64,000 nt of DNA from Candidatus Thiodictyon syntrophicum (GCF_002813775.1 NZ_CP020370.1:4923501-4987500); one strand, 5' to 3'. Positions 27,556 through 37,895 are shown, numbered from the stretch's first letter. Program-made: numbers and translations. Notes: a model not told the origin generated them from the letters alone.

Positions 27556-27825
27556 CTTTCTCGTTCCCACGCTCCAGCGTGGGAATGCCGTCTTGGACGC
27601 TCCAGCGTCCCGCGTCATCACGCGACGCTGGAGCGTCGCAGACTTGCTCCCACGCTGGAGCGTGGGAGCGAGCACAACAGCATTTTCACGCTGCCATCGC
27701 CTTTTCCTTCTCGTTCCCACGCTCCAGCGTGGGAATGCCGTCTGGCCGCTCCAGCGGCCCGTAACGAGGCGGGACGCTGGAGCGTCCGGACTTGCTCCCA
27801 CGCTGGAGCGTGGGAGCCAGAGTAA
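27556..27825. repeat. Tandem hairpin block, family E
   Basis: TTCCCACGCTCCAGCGTGGG appears at about 27564 and 27715, and its inverse (CCCACGCTGGAGCGTGGG) near 27651 and 27797. GACGCTCCAGCGTCCC-type hairpins lie between them. Two units of roughly 110 bases are arranged in series. There is no coding frame with protein character. Confidence 0.8.
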
Positions 27826-27837
27826 GATAAGAATTCT

Positions 27838-27913
27838 CTCACAAAGGCACAAAGCCACAAAGAAGAATAGGAATGATCACGCCAAGGCGCCAAGCTCACC
27901 AAGGAAGACCGCA
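27838..27913. repeat. Dispersed repeat, family D, copy 1
   Basis: CACAAAGGCACAAAGCCACA is followed by GATCACGCCAAGGCGCCAAG (27875-27894) and CTCACCAAGGAAGACCGC. The GATCACGCCAAGGCGCCAAGCTC part recurs at 61195-61215. The next 85 bases hold no further feature. Confidence 0.7.
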
Positions 27914-27997
27914 GGAGCGTCACTGCCATTAGGTTAAGGCGCGCTCGCCGACCGCGGGGCTCCGCTTGGACTCCAGGCGCTTGGGCTGCTGCCGGGC

Positions 27998-28105
27998 GGG
28001 ACGGGGCATGCGCCCCGTCCCTAACGTTTATTCCGTGGCTGGTCCGCCGCGCAGGTCCGCAAGCCCGCAGAAAACCTTGCGGACGGGGCGAATGCCCCGT
28101 CCGGC
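27998..28105. repeat. Paired GC-rich hairpins
   Basis: GGGACGGGGCATGCGCCCCG (27998-28017, completing a palindrome with TCCC) and, about 80 bases on, GGACGGGGCGAATGCCCCGT (near 28081). They lie between the zeta-antitoxin stop and the family D repeat and could form a strong terminator for the hsdM-hsdS-zeta run, although no T tract follows. Confidence 0.6.
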
Positions 28106-28122
28106 CAGGTGCAACAGTCACC

Positions 28123-28326
28123 TCAGGGGTCGAACCGAGTCGGAGTCGTGGGTTGTCCTGGGCCGTCAGGCTCTCGCCGCGGCGGCGTTTCTCCAATAAA
28201 CTCCGGCTGACCATTCCGCCATACCACCGCATACTGCCCCAACCGCCGTTTGCGCTCCAAGGTCTCGGCCACGGCCGCGCGCAATGCGTCCAACATCTGC
28301 TGGCTGTCGCGATCAGGTGCACTCAT
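28123..28326 (-). CDS. Small antitoxin of the zeta-like toxin
   Basis: 67 residues from the ATG that overlaps the zeta-toxin stop (ATGA at 28323-28326). The first half (MSAPDRDSQQMLDALRAAVA, ETLERKRRLGQYAVVW) is helical and basic; the tail is proline rich. It has no similarity that I can see to classical epsilon antitoxin, so the role is inferred from the toxin-then-antitoxin overlap. The same N-module is fused to UPF0175 at 27026-27523, which supports a standing antitoxin role. Confidence 0.65.
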   Translation of the reverse strand: MSAPDRDSQQMLDALRAAVAETLERKRRLGQYAVVWRNGQPEFIGETPPRREPDGPGQPTTPTRFDP

Positions 28327-28910
28327 ATCATTGCCTCCTTCGATAACGTCTCGAGCCAATCAGGCAGGAAGACCTGGCGTTGCTCGCCGGCTTGCTGAAA
28401 GACCAGTTCCGGCGACTCACCGGTATTCAAGAAGCAGCGCGTACGAGTCACTCCGGGAGCATAAACATAGAGAAGATGGTGAAGGCTCCTTGGAAACCGC
28501 CGACTGATCGCGTCCAACGGAACCGAGTGTCCGCCATGTGCGACCCGTTCCGCCACCCTCAAGACCGACATTTCGGCGCTGGGTAGCGCCAGATAAACCA
28601 ACTCGACGCGCCAACCATCCCGCAACAACCGCTGAACCAGGCGCAGATAGCCGCGTCCGGAGAGGGTCGTCTCGAATCCGAAGGTTGCCCGGCGTTCGAT
28701 ATGCTGTTGCATCTGTCTCAGAAACAAGCGGCTGGCCGCCATCAGGCCAGCCTCCGGGTCGAGGGGCGAGAGACCAGCCGCGATCAGGTCGGCATTCACA
28801 AAGACGCGACAACCCGCAATCGCGGGAAGATACTTGAGGGCAAAGGTGGTCTTACCTGCACCGTTCGGCCCGGCGATGATCCAGCAGGTTGGCTGACCCT
28901 CGCCGCTCAT
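28323..28910 (-). CDS. Zeta-family toxin kinase
   Basis: 195 residues from ATG 28910, which overlaps the hsdS stop. Longer frames run into hsdS and are not needed. Walker A is IIAGPNGAGKTTFALKYL (Lys20). A following NADLIAAGLSP and FGFETTLSGRGYL match the zeta/PezT fold, which phosphorylates UDP-N-acetylglucosamine or related sugar nucleotides and poisons the cell wall. The LVYLALPSAEMSVLRVAERV strand and an Arg-rich lid follow. Four-base overlaps on both sides place it in the hsdM-yhcG-hsdS-zeta-antitoxin chain. Confidence 0.87.
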   Translation of the reverse strand: MSGEGQPTCWIIAGPNGAGKTTFALKYLPAIAGCRVFVNADLIAAGLSPLDPEAGLMAASRLFLRQMQQHIERRATFGFETTLSGRGYLRLVQRLLRDGWRVELVYLALPSAEMSVLRVAERVAHGGHSVPLDAISRRFPRSLHHLLYVYAPGVTRTRCFLNTGESPELVFQQAGEQRQVFLPDWLETLSKEAMI

Positions 28911-30091
28911 ACCAGGCGAGTCCTGCCGGTGAGCAGTTCTTGCATCATGCCCTGTTTGAGGTTGCAAGCCTTGGCGAGCTTGTCTTCCAGTGCAGTGATC
29001 TCGGCGTCAATGTCTGAGAGGATGGCGGCGATGGCGGTTTGTTCGGCCAGGGGTGGAAACGTGCCTTGAATGTCTGCCAAGGCGGCAGCACCAATATGAA
29101 CAACCGCATCCCCCTGACCTCGGCTCGCCTTCTGCTGGTTGATTGGCGCGGTGTTCAAGTAGTAACCGAGAAACAGTGGATCGGCGTCTTCGCTTCGGAG
29201 TATGACTATGTCCCCACCTGCATAAGCCTCCACATCATCGACCAAGGCCACACACTTGCCGATTTCATCCTTGGTCTCGCCAGACCCCGCAAATAGGATA
29301 TCTCCTTGCTTTAGGAGCGTTGCAGTCGATGCAACGTCGCGCGAAATCCATGAGTGGAACATCCGGATATAGTCGTTATGTTGCGTATAGATCTCACCGT
29401 ATCGCACGCAGGCCAAACTGCCGCTGATCGATTGCTCCCTGGTGACTCCTTTTCCTTTCACGAAAACACCCAGGCGCCCTAACCGCTTCGCCTCCCACTC
29501 TCCGCTGAAGCCCGGCAGACGTGTGATACCGGTGAGCAATTGCTGCACCGAGCCTTGCTTGAGTTGTCGTTTCTTGGTGAGGAGTTGCTCCAGGGATTCG
29601 ATTAAGGCATCCGCGTCGCTCAACGCCCCGGCGATGGCTTCTTGTTCGGCTTTCGTCGCTGGAATCGCTACCCTGTAGCCAGACAGGTTATTTCGGTTTA
29701 GCGTTGGTACAGATGTCGCTGCGTCTAGACGCTCAAGATGAAAATGCTGGAGAACAAGAGCAACGAAAGCCGGATCATTTCCCCTGAAATCCTTGACCCA
29801 TAGCGTGGTGTCGTGAGGCCAAAACGGCTCGTTGATCAAGAATACTTTCCCTAACAATCCTTTTCTTCCGGTAACAACCCCCGGGGGATTGATCATCGCT
29901 TTGTTGTGATAATAAGAAATGCCGGATGAGGAATAGACGGGAACGGTTCCCGGCACTCGCGTTATTTCGGTAATGTCAAAACCTCTCTGTAGAGTACAGA
30001 GTTGCAGCATATCGATTACTTGCCAATCCTGCGGAATCACCCCCACCTCGGCCTGCTTATACCCCTTCGGGATCTGAGTGCCGTCTTTCAT
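28907..30091 (-). CDS. hsdS: Type I restriction enzyme, S (specificity) subunit
   Basis: 394 residues. HsdS recognises the bipartite target and holds two HsdM. Two target-recognition domains (about 15-150 and 205-350) are separated and followed by conserved helices. The first spacer is QEAIAGALSDADALIESLEQ and the second EQTAIAAILSDIDAEITALE, ending LKQGMMQELLTGRTRLV. This repeat symmetry is diagnostic. It overlaps yhcG upstream and the zeta toxin downstream by ATGA. Its base composition is slightly lower in GC than hsdM, as is common for exchangeable specificity genes. The recognition sequence cannot be read from the protein. Confidence 0.94.
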   Translation of the reverse strand: MKDGTQIPKGYKQAEVGVIPQDWQVIDMLQLCTLQRGFDITEITRVPGTVPVYSSSGISYYHNKAMINPPGVVTGRKGLLGKVFLINEPFWPHDTTLWVKDFRGNDPAFVALVLQHFHLERLDAATSVPTLNRNNLSGYRVAIPATKAEQEAIAGALSDADALIESLEQLLTKKRQLKQGSVQQLLTGITRLPGFSGEWEAKRLGRLGVFVKGKGVTREQSISGSLACVRYGEIYTQHNDYIRMFHSWISRDVASTATLLKQGDILFAGSGETKDEIGKCVALVDDVEAYAGGDIVILRSEDADPLFLGYYLNTAPINQQKASRGQGDAVVHIGAAALADIQGTFPPLAEQTAIAAILSDIDAEITALEDKLAKACNLKQGMMQELLTGRTRLV

Positions 30092-31230
30092 TTACCGCTC
30101 TCCATTTTCCACTCCCCACTCCCAGCCAACTCCGCCTCAATCTTCTCCAATTCCGCCTTCAACTCCTCCTTGGATGGCAGATAGAGCTGGTACTTGGTGG
30201 CGAAGATGTTGGCATCCTTGGGCAGGGTGAGTTCGACCAGCGCGTCCTGCTTGCGGTGGCAGAGCAGTATGCCGATGGTCGGTAGCTCCTCATCCAGCTT
30301 GACGTGGCGGTCGAAGTAGTTGACGTACATCTGCATCTGCCCCAGGTCCTGATGGGTGAGCTTGCCGCGTTTGAGGTCGATGAGGACATAGCAGCGCAGC
30401 AGGCGGTTGTAGAAGACGAGGTCGACATAGTAGTGGTCGTTGTCGAAGGTAAAACGCCGCTGCCGAGCCTCGAAAAGGAAGCCCTTGCCAAGTTCCAGGA
30501 GGAAGGTCTCCAGCTTGTCGATGATGGCGGATTCCAGGTCCTGCTCGCTGTAGGCGGGCCGCTCCTCCAGTCCCAGGAACTCCAACACCAGCGGATTCTT
30601 GATGAGGTCCGCGGCCTTCTCGACCACGAGCCCCTGCTCGGCCAGCTTGCGGACCTCGTCTTTGTCACGGCTCAGTGCCAGGCGCTCATAGAGCGAGCTG
30701 GCAATCTGACGCTCCAGTTCCCGCACACCCCAGTTCCCGGCCAGGGCCTCGATCTCGTAGAAGCGGCGCTCGTCGGGGTTGCCGATGCTCAAGAGGGCGA
30801 TGTAGTGCGACCAGCCGAGGGCAAACCGCTTGAGCAAGGCGTCGACCGGAAGGCCGGACGGCGGCGGGCCGGGGTTGGCTTCCAACAGGTCAGACGGCGT
30901 CTGACCGGTTTGGGGGGGCGGCAAAAGGTCAGACGCTGTCTGACCAATCCCCTTGTAGCTGAGATAGAAGGTGCGGCATTGCTTGAGGTTGGTCGAGGAG
31001 CAACCGCTTACCCCCTGGCCGCGGAGGCATTCGGACAGCGATGCGATCAATCGGCGGCCGTACTCGGCGCGATCGGAGCCGCTCTGTTCATACTCCACGA
31101 TATGGCGGCCAATCAGCCAGTTGCGCACCACCAGGAAGAGGTTGACCGTCCTGGCCGCCTGTTGCTGCAACTGCTCATGGGTTTGCCGACAGAGCCTGAC
31201 CAGGGCGCGGAAATCGAACGGATCGCTCAT
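30088..31230 (-). CDS. YhcG/DUF1016 PD-(D/E)XK nuclease-like protein
   Basis: 380 residues. The N-terminal DUF1016 domain (NWLIGRHIVEYEQSGSDRAE, RTFYLSY) is followed by a low-complexity linker (GQTASDLLPPPQTGQTPSDL) and then the C-terminal nuclease domain. The latter shows YYVDLVFYNRLLRCYVLIDL followed by KRGKLTHQDLGQMQMYVNYF, the D-(x)n-D/E-x-K arrangement. YhcG proteins are frequent cargo of type I restriction loci and may be nuclease effectors. It is coupled to hsdM upstream and hsdS downstream by ATGA overlaps. The linker DNA carries two palindromes (30888-30906 and 30927-30945). Confidence 0.88.
   Translation of the reverse strand: MSDPFDFRALVRLCRQTHEQLQQQAARTVNLFLVVRNWLIGRHIVEYEQSGSDRAEYGRRLIASLSECLRGQGVSGCSSTNLKQCRTFYLSYKGIGQTASDLLPPPQTGQTPSDLLEANPGPPPSGLPVDALLKRFALGWSHYIALLSIGNPDERRFYEIEALAGNWGVRELERQIASSLYERLALSRDKDEVRKLAEQGLVVEKAADLIKNPLVLEFLGLEERPAYSEQDLESAIIDKLETFLLELGKGFLFEARQRRFTFDNDHYYVDLVFYNRLLRCYVLIDLKRGKLTHQDLGQMQMYVNYFDRHVKLDEELPTIGILLCHRKQDALVELTLPKDANIFATKYQLYLPSKEELKAELEKIEAELAGSGEWKMESGK
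30888..30945. repeat. Two palindromes inside yhcG
   Basis: GGTCAGACGGCGTCTGACC (30888-30906) and GGTCAGACGCTGTCTGACC (30927-30945) encode the repeated QT-SDLL phrases of the YhcG linker. The first is a perfect 19-base palindrome apart from its centre. They look like a short element that has spread in frame. Confidence 0.75.
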
Positions 31231-33635
31231 AGTGCAAACCCCATCCGCTCCAGGTGCCGGTCCACCCTGGCCTCCAACTCGGCCACGCGGGCGGCCATCT
31301 GGGGTTTTGGGGTCTCATAGCGCTCGGCCAGTTCCTTCACGCGCCGCGTGAGTTGCTGGCTGACGCGGTCCATCTCACCGTGGATGGCGGCGGCGAGCGC
31401 GGCGAGCCACTTGTCGTCCACGACCAGAGACTTGATCTCGTCCCCGGTGAGCTTGGGATAGTGCTGATAGGCCGAGACATCGAGGCCGGACTCGGCATCC
31501 TTCAGTCGCTTCTTGAGGTCAGCCTCTTCGCCGTTGAACTTGAGCCAATCATCGAGTACGGCCGCCTCGTCCTTGGCCTCCTTATCATTCTTGATCTCCC
31601 TTAGGCGGGCGGCAACGTTGATCTTGTTGACCTTGTCCAACTCGGCAAAGGCACCCTCCTCCCCGCCGTTCTCTTCCTCCAACTCGGCGAGCCTCGCGCC
31701 GACGGCCTCCAATTCGGCGGCGAGCCGGTCGATGGCCGCCTGTTCCTTGGCGTAGTAGCGGGCGACGATCAGGGCCTTGGGGATCAGGTCGCAGGTCCAG
31801 CCCTTGTCTCTGTGCTTGCCCTTTTTGTCGGTCTCGATGACACGGTAGGTCTCGGCCTTCCAGCCGTCGGCGGCGATCAGATACAGGTCGTCCTGCATGG
31901 TCTCGGCCCAGTAGTCCATCAGGTACTGGTAGATGTGGTAAGGATCGATGAGCGGCTTGTCCTGGTAGTGGGCCAGCAGGCCCTCGGACAGCCGGACGAT
32001 GACCTCCTTCGGGTGACAGCCGGCCGCGAGGACCTTGAGCGCGGCGGCGCTCTGCCCCTGCCAGGCGGCAAAATGGGCCTGCATCCCAATGATGAAGGCG
32101 GCGAACTCGGGGTGCTCGTAGATGGCGGTCTTGATGGCCGCCTTGTTCTCGATCAGATGGGGGGCCAGATCCAGATAACCTGGCCGGTTGGGCCTGAACA
32201 GGGTCTGCCGCAGTTGCGGGCAGACGGCCCAATAGGGCGCCAGGGCATCGAGATCGGCGGCGGGGATGCCGCCCTGCAGGTGGCCGGCGATGTCCTGCAC
32301 GTCCTCAGGCGTCTGGCTGTCGATATAGCGCGGCAGGTTCAGGTTGAAGTCGTTGCGCTCGATCTCATCGACACCGACCAGTCGCGCGTAGCGGGGCACT
32401 TCGAGCCGGCGGGTGAAGCAGTCCACGATCTTGTGGATATCCTGGGCGCGCAGCCGATTCTTGGGTCCGTCCTTCATGAAGCCGGCGCTGGCGTCGATCA
32501 TGAAAATGCCCTTGCGCGCCTGGGCGTCCTTCTTGTCGATGACGACGATGCAGGCGGGGATGCCGGTGCCATAGAAGAGGTTGGCGGGCAGGCCGATGAG
32601 CCCGGCGATGTAGCCCCGGCGCACCAGGTTGCGGCGTATCTCGGACTCGGCGTTGCCGCGGAACAGCACGCCGTGCGGCAGGATGCAGGCCCCGGTGCCG
32701 GTGGCCTTGAGCGAGCGGACGATGTGCAGCAGGTAGGCGTAGTCGCCCTGCTTGGCCGGTGGTACGCCGAAGTGCTTGAAGCGATCGAATGGGTCCTGGA
32801 GCGGGTTGAGCCCGGTCGCCCAGCGCTTGTCGCTGAAGGGGATATTGGCGGCGATATAGTCGAAGGTCTTGAGGTAGTCGCCGGCCAGGTATTTGGGGTC
32901 GGTCAGGGTGTTGCCCTGCATGATCAGCGCGGTGGGGTTGTTGTGCAGGATCATGTTCATGCGGGCCAGGCCGCTGGTTGCGGCATCCTTCTCCTGGTCA
33001 TAGAGTGTGACCGGGGTGCGCGCCGCGTCGGCGATCTTGAGCAGCAGTGAGCCGGAGCCGCAGGTGGGGTCGTAGACGGTGGTGTCGGCGCTGGTCTGCG
33101 CCTCGCGGATGCCGAGGATCTGGGCGACGACCCGGCTGACCTCGGCGGGGGTGTAGAACTGGCCCTTGCTCTTGCCGCTCTCGGTGGCGAAGTGCCGCAT
33201 CAGGTATTCGTAGGCGTCGCCCAGGATGTCGTCGCCGTCGGCGCGGTTCTTGGAGAAGTCGAGCGCCTTATTCTCGAAGATGCTGATGAGGTTGGTGAGC
33301 CGCTCCACCAGCTCCCTACCAGAGCCGAGCTTGGAGGCGTCGTTGAAGTCCGGCAGGTCGGACAGCCGGTTGGCGTTCGCCAGCGGGGCGATGATCCGCT
33401 TGTTGATCTGGTCGCCGAGGTCGGGCCTGCCCTTGAGTGCGACCATGTCCTTGAAGCTCGCGCCCGCGGGGATGGTGATCGGGGCGAACGGCAGATCGGC
33501 GTACTTGTCGCTGACGTATTTGATGAACAGCAGGACCAGGACGTAGTCCTTGTACTGACTGGCGTCCATACCGCCGCGCAGCTCGTCGCAACTGGACCAG
33601 AGGGAGGAGTAGAGTTCGGACTTCTTCAGGGCCAT
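31227..33635 (-). CDS. hsdM: Type I restriction enzyme, M (adenine methyltransferase) subunit
   Basis: 802 residues from ATG 33635 (MALKKSELYSSLWSSCDELR). Upstream frame extension has no family similarity. An N-terminal helical HsdM domain (KDYVLVLLFIKYVSDKY) precedes the N6-adenine methyltransferase with motif I in DPTCGSGSLLLKIADAA and motif IV as AANIPFSDKRW (N-x-PF). The C-terminal 300 residues, including a coiled coil near AELEAVGARLAELEEENGG, are longer than in E. coli HsdM and probably contact HsdR/HsdS. It is the first gene of the coupled run toward hsdS. About 300 gene-free bases lie upstream, where its promoter should be; I see no clear box. Confidence 0.95.
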   Translation of the reverse strand: MALKKSELYSSLWSSCDELRGGMDASQYKDYVLVLLFIKYVSDKYADLPFAPITIPAGASFKDMVALKGRPDLGDQINKRIIAPLANANRLSDLPDFNDASKLGSGRELVERLTNLISIFENKALDFSKNRADGDDILGDAYEYLMRHFATESGKSKGQFYTPAEVSRVVAQILGIREAQTSADTTVYDPTCGSGSLLLKIADAARTPVTLYDQEKDAATSGLARMNMILHNNPTALIMQGNTLTDPKYLAGDYLKTFDYIAANIPFSDKRWATGLNPLQDPFDRFKHFGVPPAKQGDYAYLLHIVRSLKATGTGACILPHGVLFRGNAESEIRRNLVRRGYIAGLIGLPANLFYGTGIPACIVVIDKKDAQARKGIFMIDASAGFMKDGPKNRLRAQDIHKIVDCFTRRLEVPRYARLVGVDEIERNDFNLNLPRYIDSQTPEDVQDIAGHLQGGIPAADLDALAPYWAVCPQLRQTLFRPNRPGYLDLAPHLIENKAAIKTAIYEHPEFAAFIIGMQAHFAAWQGQSAAALKVLAAGCHPKEVIVRLSEGLLAHYQDKPLIDPYHIYQYLMDYWAETMQDDLYLIAADGWKAETYRVIETDKKGKHRDKGWTCDLIPKALIVARYYAKEQAAIDRLAAELEAVGARLAELEEENGGEEGAFAELDKVNKINVAARLREIKNDKEAKDEAAVLDDWLKFNGEEADLKKRLKDAESGLDVSAYQHYPKLTGDEIKSLVVDDKWLAALAAAIHGEMDRVSQQLTRRVKELAERYETPKPQMAARVAELEARVDRHLERMGFAL

Positions 33636-33892
33636 GGACAGGTTTCTTGTAGGTGGGCGCAGGCAGCCTGAGACGGTGGCGACTGGCCCGGAGCGCCGAG
33701 ACGGGGCGGGCAGGCTCCCGGGCGGTGCACCTGAACCGGGTAGGCCAATGATACGCCGAAGCCCCGACACCCTGCGCCCGTCCACCTTGACCCAGCGCGG
33801 CGCGGTCGCCAGGGTCCATCACCAAGCAACCCCCAAGAGCGCGTGCGCGCAAGTGGACCAGAAATGGACCGGAAGCCGCAACCGGCGGGCAT

Positions 33893-33923
33893 AAAAAATC
33901 CCCGCGTCGGCTGAAACGCGAGG
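33893..33923 (-). terminator. Intrinsic terminator after tRNA-Ile2
   Basis: Read on the minus strand, CCTCGCGT and ACGCGGGG form an 8-bp stem with one mismatch-like pair, followed by TTTTTT. It starts 15 bases past the tRNA 3' end. Confidence 0.8.
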
Positions 33924-33938
33924 ATCTTCATGTTCTTA

Positions 33939-34014
<76 letters not shown>

Positions 34015-34070
34015 GAATCGATGTTGTGAGCGATGCGCGCCGGGGCGGGGCGGGACGCCCCGGCTCCTTT

Positions 34071-35945
<1,875 letters not shown>

Positions 35946-36040
35946 GGGTAACCTTGCCATTCTCGGGTGAACTTATCAGGCGAACATGGCCGGCCGGACA
36001 TGCTCAGCGAGACGTTTTTAGGCCGTGCGGTGAACTGATC

Positions 36041-36049
36041 ATTGTAGCA
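36041..36049 (-). promoter_or_regulatory. Probable rpoD promoter, extended -10
   Basis: TGCTACAAT on the minus strand, about 96 bases before the rpoD start, in the dnaG-rpoD gap. It is identical to the nonamer before gyrA. In E. coli this position holds internal rpoD promoters. No clear -35 is visible. Confidence 0.45.
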
Positions 36050-36097
36050 CGAAAATCCAACTTTTGGTAGGTCGATCGAGCCTTTCAACCCCCACCA

Positions 36098-37840
36098 TCA
36101 ACGTCGGCGCGTCCGCGCCTGTTCGGCCTCGCGGTCCATCTGCTCGCGCACCTCGTCACTCCAGTCCGCGGTGCTGCGCCGATTGAGCGGACGCAGGCGC
36201 TCTGAGTCCCGCACGTCCTTGCCCAGGCCCTGCAGGGCGCCGGTCAGCTCGGCCGCCAGTCCCTCGACCGGAATGTCGTCCAGAAAGGGCGCCACACTCA
36301 GCCGCTGGAGATAGTCGAAATGCGGGTGGTCGCGCCAGCGCTCGATCAGCGTCGCCTTGTTGATGGCCGGATAGGCACTGACGGCGTCCACCAGTTGGGC
36401 CAGGATCTCCACCCCGGGACCCTCGCAGCGGCGCCAGTCATCCTCTTGGGCCAGCGCCACGGGCGCCAGCTCAGGGTGATCGAGCAACAGTGCAATCGCC
36501 AGGGCGACGCGGGTCGGACGGGCGGGACGCGCGAGCAGGCGGTCCCCACCGCGGCGGGCCCCGGCCCGGGCGGCGCGTCTGGGCTCGATCCCCGCCAGGG
36601 CCGCCAGACGCCCTTCCAACATATCCCGGTAGATGCCGTCTGGTACCTTCGAGATCAATGGCTTTGCCAGGGTCACGAGACGGGCGCGACCGTCCCGGCT
36701 GACCATGTCGACCTGACCGGACAGATGGTCGAAAAAGACCTCGGAGAGCGGCGTCGCGGACCCCAGACGCCGCTCGAAGGCCGCCTGGCCCTCGGCGCGA
36801 ACCAGGGTGTCCGGGTCCTCCCCCTCCGGCAGGAAGAGGAAGCGCAACGACTGGTTGCCGGTAGCCAACGGCAGGATCGTCTCCAGGGCCTTCCAGGCGG
36901 CCCCGCGCCCGGCATTGTCCCCATCGAAGCAAAACACCAGTTCCGGGGCCGACCGCAACAATACCTGTAGATGCTCCAAGGTGGTGGCGGTCCCCAGGGT
37001 CGCAACCGCGTAGTCGATGCCGAATTGGGCCAGCGCGATGACGTCCAGATACCCTTCCACCACCAGCAACCGCGTAAGCTTGCGCCGCGCCTGCTGTACC
37101 TCATAGAGACCGTAGAGTTCGCGGCCCTTGTGGAAGACCGGCGTCTCCGGTGAGTTCAGATACTTCGGCTTGCCGTCCCCGAGCACCCGGCCGCCGAAGC
37201 CGATCACGCGCCCCCGGCGATCGCGGATCGGGAACATGATGCGGCTGCGGAAGCGGTCGTAGCGCTTGCCGTCCTGCTCCGTAATGAGACCGGCCTGTGA
37301 CAGACGCTCGCGCGCCGCCGGGTCGGCCCCGAGGCTGGCCAGCAGGAAATCCCACCCGGAGGGGGCGAAGCCGAGGCCGTAGCGGGCGGCAATCTCCCCG
37401 CTCAGGCCCCGGCCCTTCAGGTAGTCGATGGCCTGAGGCGCCTCCGGGTGCTCGCGCAGTTGGCGGCGGTAGACCTGGGCGGCCTGCTCCAGCAGGGCAT
37501 AGAGCGGCGTCTGGTCCGGGCCGGTCGGCGTCGCGGTCCCCTCGGTCGGGACCTCAAGCCCGGCGCGCCTGGCCAGGTCCTCGATCGCCTCGCGGAAACC
37601 CAGACGGTCGTACTCCATGAGGAAGCCGATGGCGGTCCCATGCGCACCGCAGCCGAAGCAATGGTAGAACTGTTTTTCACGGCTGACCGTGAAGGACGGG
37701 GACTTCTCGTCGTGGAAGGGGCAGCGCGCCTGATAGTCCTTCCCGCCCTTGCGCAGTTGGATGCGGCCGGCGATCAGCTCGACGATGTCGGTGCGGGCGA
37801 GGAGGTCGTCGATAAACTGCGGGGGGATTCTGCCGGCCAT
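36098..37840 (-). CDS. dnaG: DNA primase
   Basis: 580 residues. It makes RNA primers for replication. The CHC2 zinc ribbon is CPFHDEKSPSFTV...FYHCFGCGAHG (about residues 40-66). The TOPRIM catalytic domain shows LLVVEGYLDVIAL and LVFCFDGDNAGRGAAWK, whose acidic residues bind metal. The C-terminal region (about 430-580) is the DnaB-binding helical domain. The start MAGRIPPQFIDDLLARTDIV fits the family. Length equals E. coli DnaG. It lies between yqeY and rpoD in the usual order. Confidence 0.98.
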   Translation of the reverse strand: MAGRIPPQFIDDLLARTDIVELIAGRIQLRKGGKDYQARCPFHDEKSPSFTVSREKQFYHCFGCGAHGTAIGFLMEYDRLGFREAIEDLARRAGLEVPTEGTATPTGPDQTPLYALLEQAAQVYRRQLREHPEAPQAIDYLKGRGLSGEIAARYGLGFAPSGWDFLLASLGADPAARERLSQAGLITEQDGKRYDRFRSRIMFPIRDRRGRVIGFGGRVLGDGKPKYLNSPETPVFHKGRELYGLYEVQQARRKLTRLLVVEGYLDVIALAQFGIDYAVATLGTATTLEHLQVLLRSAPELVFCFDGDNAGRGAAWKALETILPLATGNQSLRFLFLPEGEDPDTLVRAEGQAAFERRLGSATPLSEVFFDHLSGQVDMVSRDGRARLVTLAKPLISKVPDGIYRDMLEGRLAALAGIEPRRAARAGARRGGDRLLARPARPTRVALAIALLLDHPELAPVALAQEDDWRRCEGPGVEILAQLVDAVSAYPAINKATLIERWRDHPHFDYLQRLSVAPFLDDIPVEGLAAELTGALQGLGKDVRDSERLRPLNRRSTADWSDEVREQMDREAEQARTRRR

Positions 37841-37895
37841 GCGTTCGCGTCAGGGCAGTCGCGGGAGACCCGTGGTGGGCGTGGGGCGAACCCCG

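Noticed and set aside
27556-27825. Repeated hairpins as a CRISPR or as coding sequence
   Set aside because: The units alternate in orientation, have no regular spacer, and all frames through them are repeat translations.
33636-33785. Longer N-terminus for HsdM starting at 33785
   Set aside because: The added 50 residues are Pro/Arg/Ser rich and unlike the family, which begins at MALKKSELY.
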